A stretch of 64,000 nucleotides of DNA from Hofstenia miamia (lineage: Eukaryota; Xenacoelomorpha; Acoela): positions 2,243,217 to 2,307,216 of the forward strand of contig SCFE01000006.1 in assembly GCA_004352715.1 (NCBI GenBank). The letters run 5' to 3'. The position numbers were made by a program, and so were the translations under genes. Within the stretch, counting starts at the first letter, position 1. Every line of letters begins with the position of its first letter. Under the pieces are notes generated by a model that was given only the letters and a program-made list of their open reading frames with translations, ran no database searches and had not been told where the DNA came from. Below, in pieces: positions 11,901 to 25,500 of this stretch.

Positions 11901-14900
11901 TGCCTCAATCATAAAAAATCAGTTTACAAATATTTGATATGAATTTCAAAGACTATACTATTTACAAAGAAAAGGAGAAAATAAAAAATAAAAACGTGTG
12001 TGTGTACAATACCCACATTATTCAATCAAGATCTCATAAATGTATCCATCACAGCAATATTTTTTCTAATGGCTCAGAATCGGTATAAAGTCACTGACTT
12101 TGTTGCTGACGATACAGCCATGCTTAAATCTCAGTTATTGGCTATTGTTCGAGAACAGATTGTTGCACTTGCCACAAAGATATCAAAATTTCATAGTAAA
12201 ATTGCTTGAGATTTTGGCTTTCGTAACAACACAATTGCCAGAATATTAAAGCAGAAGAGATCAGGATCCACAACTCTCCTACGTTCTGGCAGACCGAGGG
12301 TTACTACAAAAACGACCGACAGATTTTTTACGGAATCATTTCATTTTATCTACTGAATTGAAAAGTAAGTTCACACCGGTTCGAACAATCCAGCATCAAC
12401 TTCAAAAGGAAATGTATTGTTAAATGCGTAAAACTCGACTTTGCTCTTGACATAAACAAAGATCTCCACTTTCTTTCATGCCCGGGGAAGAATCTTGATT
12501 TGAATCCGATTAAAAATTTGTGGATTTTAGTCAAGGCAAAACCGACTACGACAAATACAACTAATTGGGAGCTCTCAAATAAGAAGTAATCCACGTGTTG
12601 TGTCTGGAAACTACGCAGTAAACCTATGAGAGACTGGTGGAGAGCATACCCAGGAAGATTGAGGCTAGTATTAAGACATGTGTACATCTCAAGAAGTACT
12701 AAGAAGAAAATCCTCTAAACTACTTTGAAACTATCTGCACTAATTTCTTTTATGTGTATGTTGTTCATGACTTTATACCTCATAAATATCACTTCAATTT
12801 GTGTCTTTTGACCTTCGATATTAAATACGGTTTGGGTGAATTAGACAAATATTTCATAATAATAAATAATTTTGATACTAAATTTTAAAACTTATCTATG
12901 AAAATAAAGTGAAATATTTAGTGTTCCAAGCCCCTTTGCGGAACCTGTATATACATGTATATGTTACACTAATATTGTGAAATTAGAAATTTTGTGAAAC
13001 CCCAAATTTTTAGTAAATTTGTGAAATTGCTATTTCCCTTACCTACCTTCATGGAAACTTTAAAGTACCTAGATGTTTTATGTATTTAATGGAAAAATCT
13101 TAACTTTAACACTAACCTTAACCCAAACTCCAACTCATCAAATTATATTGTTTTATGAAGTTTTTAGGCGGATTTCAGTTTCAAAAATTCACGAATTCCC
13201 TAATTACAGAATCTTGCTGTAACATATATACGTTCAAAATAGCCTCAAGCAAGGAGACCATCAAATCTAAAAAATAATTCTGGAATGAATGACTAATTCA
13301 ATAAAAAAATACAGTTCAAAATAGATCCTAATCACAACTGAGTTTTGAGCAAGACTTCATCAAGGATGTTACATGTATGTAAACTGTTCAAAGTAGCACC
13401 GTTTTACGATATATTGTTGGAAAAATATTGATAAATTTACAAAACAACCAACTTACCCTTGTTAATTCAATTTGCTTAATAATTGAATCATCGCAGGAAA
13501 ACTTCTGCTTTGGATTTCTAAGGGTGGATAAACAATCAAACTTTTCGACTTCACCTGTCGTTGTGCCCAAATAAATATAATCCCCACAAGGCTAAACAAA
13601 AGGTGCTTCAAAACACATGATTGTAAAACATGATAGAATTACGAGTTTTGAAATTCACACTTTGTTTGGTAATAAATTAACACATTTTCGAATTTAATAA
13701 AAAATAAGCATAGATGCTGCTATTAATATAGCAATTCAAATTAACTTAAATATTTTCATTAAAACCAAAAATTGAATATATGGTACATGCATTCATTTTG
13801 CGATTAAGCTACTGCATTTGGATTAAAGATAGAGGGTAATTTATAAATAAACAAAAATAAAAGCGGTGTGTGCAAGCTACTTACAGAAAATGTAAGTGCA
13901 GAGAAACAAGTGTCCTCATTAACATCGTCTAGTGAAGATATGTTTTTGAACTTGAATCTACTATGTTTTAATTTTCTGTTGAAAGAAACGCCTTCCATGC
14001 CCCCATAAGACGGAAAAGCCTAAGTAAAATTATTAGAAATTATAAAAAATCTGTAGTAGAATTGGGAAAATCCATGTACGAGCATCCAACAAGGCATCGC
14101 AATAACTTAAACTCTAGGCACTTGGTGAGTTTCAAATACTTCAAAATATTAACATGTGAAAATATGTGTCTGGGAATTGTTGAATATTTGGTTAGAATTT
14201 GATTATTGTAATGAGTAAAATGTTACAATAAAAAATTTACATAAAGTTAAAACCCGGAGCATTTTTGAAGCACAAATAAGCAAATTTTATAATTAATAAA
14301 ATGTAAAAGTTAAAAGCGAAACGTTTCGAATTTCAAAAATATTTCGAAAGTAACAAAATTTTACTGAAAATCCGCTAGATGGCAAATCTTATCATTTTAT
14401 ACAACAATTTGATTATTCACATTTGCAGAAAATAGCAAAACGAAATGCTTTAACATAAAAATGGGCATGGGCATTATGCAATTTTTATTTTATAAACCAT
14501 CATTAACTAATTAATTGAAAATAGTTAACAAAAAATCGAATTTCGAGATGCTAAGAGTTTGCAAAATTGAGTTTGCTCATTTAAATTCACTTGCTTTTGA
14601 TAGGGCCATCAAAAAATTCAAGATCAGGGGATTTGGTAAGAACTTATATTCACGCGTATAAAAATTCTAGGCGAATCGATGCAACTACAACTAGCGCACA
14701 CCTCCTAAAATTGATTAATCATCAATAACATGAGCAAAGTTAGTCTTTCAGATATTTATAAACAACTAAGAGAATCGGTCAACCTTTAAACAAAAACTGT
14801 CTTCACCATCATCTGAACGAGAATAAAACGAAAAATTTACGACTTGACACCGGCCAGCGCTGATCAAATTATAAAAAAATTGGTAGAAAGTGATGACGCA

Positions 14901-17900
14901 AATTTGAGCTCAATTGCACCTTAGACAAACGGCAATCGTGCTCGTGACTTTGCATTGAAAAGAGCTGCATCCGTGTTTTTATTTTATAAATGTAATTTGA
15001 ATTTCTTAATAATTTTTGTGTATCTCAAGTATTTTGGTACTGTATAAACAAGTGTTTATAAAAGTGGCTGTCTAATGCAACTGTTGAATACATGAAACTT
15101 GGTTATCAAAAATATCTTAAGTGGAACATGGGAATTAGGAGTTGCTGTCGTTATTAAGGTACAAATAACTGCCTGTATGCTCTCAATACATTAGCATATT
15201 GTATGCTAGAGGAGATTAATATCTAAATCAATAAATACTTTAAAAATATGACAAAACAATATAAAATGAGCTTCATCTGTGGCTAAAAAACGTGTATATT
15301 TCTCAATTACATAAAGTGTCGTATTATAAGGGATTGACTAAACAGTGATATTTACAAAAACGTTTCAAGCAATAACTCTTGGCTTTAATATCGCTGATTC
15401 TCAGAAGCAATCATTCAATGAATATGCATTCACAGTCAGGCAAGCTGAATCCATAAGTTTATGCAAAATTGCGCATACACCATACATAATAAAACACCGT
15501 GGAATGAGTACATTTCGTCTGCTAATACATTCGAGCAAGTCTTAGAAATTTTCAAAACACAAAGAAATATTTAAAAACTTAACAAAAATATCTGTTTAAT
15601 TCATTTTGAAAACATCCAATTCAAACAAACCAATTCTTGTTAATGCTATATTCTAGTGCGTATAAAGAATTTTGTACTTAAACTAATAAAAAGTATACTA
15701 CGAAGAACTAAGAACATAAAACATTACTTACACTGACTGAACGTGACATAATACGTGATGTTAAATTAAGGGAAGCTGATCGGCGATACAGAGGTTCTGG
15801 ACATTTATGAGGTCTAAAATTTTAAATTAAATTATAACTTTAAGTACAATTGAAGCATTGCAAGATGTAAAATGCACCAAAGCTAAATGAAAACATTTCC
15901 TAGAAAAAATAAAGACGATTTTCTGAATAAATGACAAGAGATACAGTACTATATAAAAAAATACTATTTTTAGTTTAGTTTGTGCAAAATTCTTAATTCC
16001 TGTAACATATAAACACATTACAAACTCAATGATAATATTAGTGAAATTTCACAATACAGGCGAGCAAAATTTTATTATAGTATAGTTAATCATTAACAGA
16101 TAAGGAGTCGAAGAATGATTGTTATGAATCATGGTATAATGTTAAATTACATATGAACCAAGAACTTGAAAGACAATGAAAAAAATGTAAATGAAACTTA
16201 ACATATAAAATTCTTTCTTAGTTCTCATTTCATGCAACAAGAAGTTGATAAATTTGTTTGAGATTCCTTTATAAAATAAAGTGTTTCCACCCAGAAAGAC
16301 AAACATTCAGCGGTTCGAAACATGAGGGTTTATATTAAGGAGCACAAATTAGTGTTCTTTCTTTTTCGTCGGAACACATTCTTCACAAATAAATTTTTTA
16401 TCTAGATTACAATAATTAAATTCATAGAATATTTGCGGTCCCAATTGAGGGTGATGTATCGCACCTCAATTTACGTGATATACAGGAAGTTGTACACAAA
16501 AATGGGTAAAAAATGAGATGATCATATAAATGTTTTCATTTCCATTTCACGCAATGCCAAGCTTGATAATGAAAAGGTGCAAGCAAAGAGAATCAAAGAA
16601 ATTTTAACTAAAATTCATATTTTTTGAGCTGATTTTTTTTTCATTCATTTAACGCATTTTTTACATTAAACTCTTCAAAATACTTTTTACTAAAGTGCCT
16701 GAAAACAGCCGTAAAACACTCGCAAATGTGCAGCTAAAAAGTTAGTAGCATGTCTAATTTAATACTAACTATATTAATTTAATTCAATGAAGCACACTGT
16801 CTACGCCTAACATCAAAGAGAAACAAATAATGAGTTTTAAATTGGTGTGTTTGACAATTATATTCAAAATTAAATACTCACAACTAAAAACGTCTAGGTA
16901 CTTACTCTAACAATGAAAATGGCGGACAAATGACAATGGGACGATTACATTGTGAATGCTGGGTTTGAAGGTAGGATGTGACGATGTCGTCCAGAGTTGT
17001 TTCACCGCGATTGCTGACAGTTGTGCGAGCTTTCTGATGAGTGATTTCAACTGGACGTTTTCTTTTACATGTACTCTAAATACTCATAACTATTTTGTTG
17101 ACAGAAAATTATATTAATTGAAAAGAAGTAATTGAAAATGTTATATCGCGGGTAAATACGGTTAAATTTGAATGTATTTAGATGTATTTAGGATGTATAA
17201 TGACGCAAAGCAAGTTGCAAAACTGGTCGCTAACAATAGCTCTGTACGCGACAAATGCAAGGCAAACTTTGCGAACAGTTGGGCAGTTTCAACTCGGTGC
17301 CTATCAACTACTTAGCACAGTTGACAATCTGTATTCGATGTCGGTAGTTTACTGCATGTGAGGTATTTGAAGATAAAAAGCGAAAATTTAAGTATTGCGA
17401 CAAATTGAAAGAACAATACAATAAAAGTTATGTGGTTTTTAAATTAGCTGCATAGAATAAGTATTTCACAAAAGAAATTATATACGTTGATACAGCAGCT
17501 TGAGCACCAGTAGTATAAAGGGAATATTCGTGTGGCTTCCAAATACATTCGAGGTAGTACATGAAATAAATCAAAAGTAACAGAATTTGATGGATGCACG
17601 AAATCAATGCATAGTAAACACAAACTCCAATTTGTAGTAGTATTATTTATGATTACAATGAAATAATTAAACGCAATGCAATAAAATAAATATTTAAAAA
17701 ATACCTTTGAGAACTGAGGTGAAATGGATCTGAAAACTGGCGATGACACTGAAGGAGAAGCAATTGAAAATGCTGATGACGTTGACGTTGGTCGTTCCGA
17801 TTCCAGCCTTTGGACTGAATCTCTAACGTTAATGGAAAGCTGCCGCGCACTCACTTCATTAGAACCCACTCGAGGAGTCTTAAATGTCAAAATTTAATAT

Positions 17901-20900
17901 CATTAACAATTACATTTACAAAACTCTCATGCAAGCCACAAAACCAACTGGGAATTGAATTTTTTACTATAATATAGAAAAAAATTTTGTACGAAAACAG
18001 TAAAAATGCAGTAGCAACTAGTGGGTAACAGCTATAGCTGAAATAATTGCAACTCAATACATTACTAATCTTATTATTTTAAAACCCACAACAATAACTT
18101 ATATCACCGCCATCAATTTATTCGATTGATGCATGAGCCCTTAGTAGCACTGCCTGACGTTCACATGCACTACAGGGGTCGTTAACATTAGTACTTTGCA
18201 TTAATTTTGAATCTGCTAATAAATAAGAACAAGGTCATTGCAAATTATTATTTCAGCCAAAAGAGCTTTAATTACGTCATACGTAAATTTAGGGTGGTGT
18301 TCTGAACATAAACCAAACGACCCGAACTATATTGAACCAAGCAATGATATGCTTCATTAGAAGGTCTTTCTGTTGACTTGACATCTCAACTTCAACACAT
18401 TATTCAGTCAAAACAATGGCTTACTCTGACCTCAGTAACTTCGGGGAGAAAAAATATTTTACTGACACTTTCTCCTCTGGAAAAGAAACATTGCCTTTAA
18501 AGCTAGATGCATGCACATTATTTTTTTGTAAACAGAACTTTTTAATCCTAAGCTGATGCACAATGTAATTGAAAACAACAAGAATGAACAATTATTTCAA
18601 TATATTGTAACACAACACTAGTAGGGAAGTCCTATCAATGAACACAGAAACACACATATATATATATAATATATAGCAAAACATACTTGACGATTAGAAG
18701 GATTGTGAATGAAAGGAGAAGAAAATATATTTGAGGTAGATTGGTGTAGATCTGCTTCATCAAGTAAGGCATTTGCAGAAATGTTGAATCCTAAACTGTA
18801 AAACATGTAAACTTATAATTAAACCATTATACATATTTGAAATTTCAAATAAATATTTGAGTTGATTAACACAATAAGCGAAATATAAGCACACTTACGC
18901 ATTTAAATTTAAAGTGCATATAAAAAATAATGCTCGTTACACATACTTTAAATTGTCTTTAACAGTTATTTCTCACAGATTTATTCTGTAAGATTCCATA
19001 TTTGCCATAAGACAGGCAGACGTTTTGCACTGTAAAAATTCGGTGACATTTGATTTCTTGTATTTATAAACCAAGAGCGGTTTATCATGTCGCATATATT
19101 GATAGCATAACATTTTACAAAAAGCAATAATTGAGCAGAAAAATAAAACATTGAAAATTGTCTAAAAACGGACTTTATAATTCTTTGGATTTTTAGTCAT
19201 ACATCATGTATTACAGGATTTCAGAGTACATGAGACATGTATTTCAGTTTCTATATTTTTGGTTAAATCCCATAGCCCACTTCCCCTCTAATATTATGAA
19301 GGTCAAACATCTTTTGAATGCATGCTATTGTATTTTAATAGTCAAAAGCACATATATTGAGCCCCTTAAATTGTCGTTTTTTCGTCGAAGTTGATTTTAT
19401 TGCTCGGATAAAACAAGCGTGTTTGACTTTACATGGATCAATACCTTTTCAGAAACCCTGACCTAAACTATGACTACTTTATTGGGTTTCATTAATTATA
19501 TACTTTATTATTAAGGTTTAGCTACTCCTTAATCTTTAAAAAATAGCGAAACAGAAATGCAATAAAATATACACAAACCAAATCACGAAAAATGTTCATA
19601 TTCCTCATTAATACGATTAGCTTACTATTTAGAAATTATAGTAAATTTTCAATGAAATGCTAAATTTGATTACTATGGATATTAAAAATTTAAGTAACCT
19701 CTTGATAAAAGATGTTGATAAATTAACTGCAAGAGTTCTTTTTCATCCCAGGTTATACGAGTCCTAGCAACGATATCTGCCTTCTTTAACTGGTCAAACG
19801 ATAAACCTCCCAGTTGACGTGAATGAAGATTTTGGCCAATGATTTTGTCAAGAAGGCATGTTGCTACGTTGCAAAACTTTAAATGCTGAGTCTTCTTATC
19901 TGTTTGAAGAGGGGGATTACGAATTTCAGCTAAATTAGACAACATCACTTAGTTTTAATTACAAATTATAGTTAACAAACTAGAATAGTGATATGGGTCG
20001 TTTCGAATCAAATCACACTTATTTCACTAATAATTCATCTACCACCATAAAATTGGTCATATATGTTAACCTTAATGCATATCGATACTCCTATTGTATG
20101 CAATATTAAAAATTTTCCAATTCTCAGTGCATGTAGCTTTGAAACGATTCTCAAGGAATAATCGTAATCATGTTGAAGAATGTTCTTTTCTCAGGAGATG
20201 AACCCTTCACTTCACGTCCGAACATTCCAACAGAAAACAAACAGATTTTAAGGAATAAATTGTAGTTATGTTGTAGCTGCAATTTACGAATGAACGATTA
20301 ACCAACTGAGAGCTCAAGATAAAAATGAGAAAAGCGAGGAACTTGAGTGGCCTTGGAGCAAAGCAAAATCAAGAATTTAAAGTCCTAGTTTCACTTAATC
20401 TAAAGTTGAAATACCGCTGATTTATCGTACAAGTAGGAGCTTGACACCTAATTCCATAGTCCTAAAATGCAGCCCTTAAGGTACAGCTGATTCACGGCAG
20501 CCAATCAGTAACAGCTAGTACTACTATACCAGAAACGATGAAAGATATTAGTTACACATCGCTAACATCATCCAGTGAGGATAGTGATACATATTAAGGA
20601 TTAAAACAATAATTAGCAGCAAAATCATTTATATATAACTGATATTTATCATTAAAAGGTAGTTTCAATATTTGTGATTATGTCAGAATAGTGTTAAAGA
20701 TGTAGATTTTATAAAACAACATGAAGAATGAAACCTCATTTCACACTTGAATTGTTACATCTTTCCGAACAGCCTTTCTGTGAGATAGTGACTAATGAGT
20801 AGCGATAGATCTAACCATGTAGTCATTTAGGGATAATGAAAGATTTGTGATAATTTTTACATAAATTTCAAATTGGAATAATCAAAATTATTAAAATATT

Positions 20901-22562
20901 TTATAAGGACAGCATTTAAAATGCATCGGAGATAACCACGGTACAAACAACAATCGTTAGCAAAAGAAGCAATTAATAATAAGAGTAATTGTTGAGAAAA
21001 TAAGTACAAAATTTGTAACACGTGCTCCTGAAGTTAATAACTGATGCCAATAATTCCCTTGGTACTTGCAAACCCATCTAATTATTTGCGGAACAAGCAA
21101 AACGAATATGTTATATTATCAGTTTTTCATAATCTATTAATTTTGTCCTGCATCTGTATTAATTATTTCGACGATGGATTCACATGAATAATTAGTAAAC
21201 TGACATTACTGTATATTTGTGCAATCATTCATATTCTAATGATAAAATTTTTAAACAAACAATACATAATCCAAATACATTCTAAAAATATTTAGAAAAT
21301 TACCTTCAAGAAGACCTTGTGAGAAAATTGGCATTTTACTGATGATTTGCTTAATGGTATTACAATTGCTCAAACCCAGCAGAACTTGGCAAGCAAGAGT
21401 CCGCAATGTATCTCCCTCTGCATTATGCGGCTTTGATTTAATTAAAGACAACAACACCTAAACAAAGCGCGTAAGAATGCTAACGTCATCTAAAACATAA
21501 TTAACATTTATTACTATTAATGTGCGTGCTAGAGTGATCTTCCAAAAATTAGTGAACGCTTTTAATAAATAAAATTTGAGAATCTTAGTGACATTTAAGA
21601 AAATTTTAAGAAATTAAAAATTGAAAAAAGTACAGAACTGTAGATTTCTGTAGAGAAAACACAAAATTTCACTCTTTTTTATACAAAGAGTAACTTGCAT
21701 TATGAAAACAACCAAACTGATGCATTATTACAAAATTTTTAAATAAAGCGATCATGTCAAAATCATTGATCTGAGTTGCAGATCAAGTCTAAAACTTCTT
21801 TGCGATTTCAAAGAAATAACAGTTGGTGGTAATTCAATGGGTTGCCAGATAGAATTAAAATAATTCTAAACGTAAAGCATCAATGAAGCATGGGGTTTTT
21901 AATGTCTCAATTGGAAAATGGAGGGAATAATATTCCGCGACGTGGCAAGGAAAATATAAATCATGTGATGATTAATAATTGGAATTCTTTCTAGCGAAGC
22001 ATTAAGCGAATAGTCTCGAATATTCTAGATCAGTGTAGACGAGACATAATACCAGAGGGACGAGTCATTCACGGGCGCAACATTTTTAAAAGAAAACGAT
22101 CCGGATCATCTCTCGCAATTTACAAGGCTTTTAAAATATTTAAAATTTATCACTGCAATTTTAAAGTATCTACCGGTTATTCTCACAAATTTTGTCATGT
22201 ACTTTTTAACTCTTAAGACTTCTGGCCCATCACGCCCACAAACTTTTATGTTTGCCCAAAACTTAAATACCTTTTGGTTAAACGCGGATAAGTCATTCGC
22301 CCACCCTATCCGTATTGGATAATACACTACTCGAGTAAAGGTAAATAGAGGATATTAGGGGTCGTAATTCTGCTGAATAACTAAATGTTAAAAGTCTTGG
22401 GACATAAGTTGAGCTTAGGGATTAGGCATTTCAATTATGCAGCAAAGTAAAAATTGAAATGCTAAGCTGACTATTATTCTGCTTTCACAAACTTCTAAAA
22501 ATTTAAGTAGACTTTCACAGATGAAAATTAATAAATATACTTATACTAACAATTCTAGCTTT

Positions 22563-22599
<37 letters not shown>

Positions 22600-25500
22600 N
22601 NNNNNNNNNNNNNNNNNNNNNNNNNNNNNNNNNNNNNNNNNNNNNNNNNNNNNNNNNNNNNACCAAAACCAATCATACAGTCAGCTGGTAGAGGTGAATC
22701 ATCATCGTCAGCCACTATAATTGGTAGTGTTCAAAATCAATGCAACGTTTGTCAAGCGATTTGGGAGAGTGCAACTGAAGATTGGTTTCTTTGTGGCCAA
22801 TGTGGCAGATGGTCATGCGAATCATGTTTTGGTTCGACGATGTGCTATTTCTGCGAATGAATAGTGTGGAATTTACAGAGTGAACACAGGAACTTCTTAT
22901 ACTAACCATAGTTACCACCATATTACTATTATTACTACTGTATTTTCGTTTTTTCTAAAGTGTCCGTTTCGCCCCGTGCGGTTTTTCTATACATAGTTTT
23001 ACGTGTATTTTTATAGGATGCATATTTTTTGCTATGTTATATTCTTCAATAAAATTGGAATTGTTTTTGTTAAATAACCTTTTTGTACCTATAACTATAA
23101 TAAGAGCTTAGAATGTCGCCTTAAACTAAGTTGGGAATTTAACAATAAAGTAAAAAGTGTCCATATCGCCCCGGTCTACCCTATATATATATACATACAT
23201 ACATATATTATAACCAGATTTGGAATCAGTTTAAAAATTACATTCAGAAAAATATATTTATATCTGTGATGAAAAAAGTTTCTTTTTGTTGACCAATGTT
23301 TTGGATTTTGACATTGATTTTTAATACATATTTAAATGAAAATAAAGAGCTAGGGTTTGGTATCAGCTCCCTGGTGAAATGGCATCAAATTTTAAGAATA
23401 AAACTCAAATAAATTACTTTAAGTCAAACAGCATGACAAGAAATCTTAAAAATACTGAATATGTGATGTAGCTTTCATTCCCAATAAATAATTTTCTACA
23501 TAATAAATGTACTTCATAAACTAATGATTGTAACATTTCTAAAAGGGTGCGCAATAAATGGTTTACAATCGTTTTAAAAAGTATTTAAGTTGCGCATAGT
23601 AATTAAATAAATAAATACGAAAATTGCAATAGCACTACTAGCCCTTAACACATACCTGAATTCCGTTATTAGATCGAATGCCATTGTACATTTTGGTCAT
23701 TAGGTCATCGATGACTTTGTTGCTGGTCTTGGCTTTTGAATTTCCTGCAGATTCATTGATATAATTCTAAAAAACAAACAAAACACATTTAATACAGAAT
23801 ATATGCATTACAGATTGCCTTTTATCATGAACACAGTTATTCAGAATTGAGAGAGCCGCTTTCTGCACTTCGACATCTTTCAAATGTTCACCTTCGGCCA
23901 GCGTTATGACAATGCTAAAAAAGTTTGCAATCATTATGTAAAAATAGGGTGCATAACAAAAATAAGTATTGCTATAATGCAAAAATTTGATGATATATTG
24001 ATATAAAATCAAGTCCCATATCCCATGTATTAACATGGGAATATAAAATATTGTGATAGAATCCACTTATATAAAATAGACAGCGAATAATTGAGGAACA
24101 AAGCTCTAACACTATTAACTCAATTAAAAATAATTTGTGAAAGAGGAATATTTACGTCACATTGGAGATACTAATTGTAAATTCATTCAGAAAAAATTTA
24201 ATACTAGTGGATAGAATTTTTGCAATGTAGTTTTCAAGAGAAATATTCTTTTCGAGGGAATGCAATAAATCAAAGCGATTAAGGTAACAAAACACTGCGT
24301 TAGACTCTAAATTCTTAGAATTAAAGCTGCCTAAACTAGTGGAAACAATAGTTCACATCCAACATCCATGCCCACTCATTGATAGAAAAATAGCATAAAA
24401 AGTATTCGTTAGTAAAAAATGGTAAACGTAATAGGGCAAGTTACTTACTTGAATCCTGATGTGGTAACATCATCGGGGAGTTTGACAGCATCAAACAATT
24501 TCAAACACAACCGGAAAAGTGAAGTAAGGCACGAAAGGATTTCTAATGCATATTTCACAGTTTCACCTCTAAACCATTGCTAAGTTAGAATATGTAATAT
24601 TGATACATTAGAGCATTCCCGACCGCAGCAAACTGGTCTGCCACGAAGTGATGCCGTGGCACGCCAATTCATCATTAAAATTAGATTATTAAGAAATACT
24701 TATTTTTGTATGAACCACTTGATCGTGTGCCGCCATGTAAAAAACTGAAATCACTGCATTGGGGGACACAACGAATAACATATATTGCAGAAAATACATT
24801 TTATGCAAAATATTTACCATACCCGCCGTTGATTAACATGAAACGTCGAATTTCGTAGAGTAAGTATCCGAGATGTAGGCCAGTACAATTACAACAGTTT
24901 TCTTTGCATATTACGTATACTTTTGAATGTCTTTTGTTTTATATTTATTTTGGTTTAAGTCACTTTACAATGATTAAAATTTCTTAGGATAACAGCTTTA
25001 TAGTTATTTTTGAGCTAAACAGGTGTGCTATATTTAGGCAGGCTAAAATGAGGCTAAAAAGCCCAGTTTCGAGCTCTAAAAACGGATCAAATCTGAGGTA
25101 AGGGCTTCATTCATTTCTCGTATGGTTTACCATGCGAAATTAACCTGTAAGCGTATTCATCCCATTCGCTAGCCATTGAAGCTATTTGTAGCATAGAGGA
25201 AAATCCATTGAGCTTGAGAAATTGTTCAGCAGCAGTCCATCCCAAACGCAAACTGCTTGACGACAGTACGGTCATGGAGTCTTGAACAACCTCCGTTGTC
25301 AAATCTGCCATCTAAAAATATATTTTAAGCGACACTAAAAGATACATGAACCTATATGCTTTTAGTGTTCCAATCATATAACATCTATTAAACAATCTTA
25401 ACACTGAAGATTATGATGTAATTTCTCTCCAACACAAATCAGTGGTGGTTAATTTAAATTCTTCATTGATATGTGTAAATAAACTTGAACTAGACTTCTA

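Noticed and set aside
12370-12390. GGTTCGAA, resembling a tRNA T-loop
   Set aside because: No tRNA arms around it; it belongs to the decayed Tc1 coding region.
12346-12687. 113-codon minus-strand ORF
   Set aside because: It is the shadow of the Tc1 remnant on the opposite strand.
22106-22327. 73-codon minus-strand ORF
   Set aside because: No known motif, no splice context, and not part of the DCAF1 alignment.
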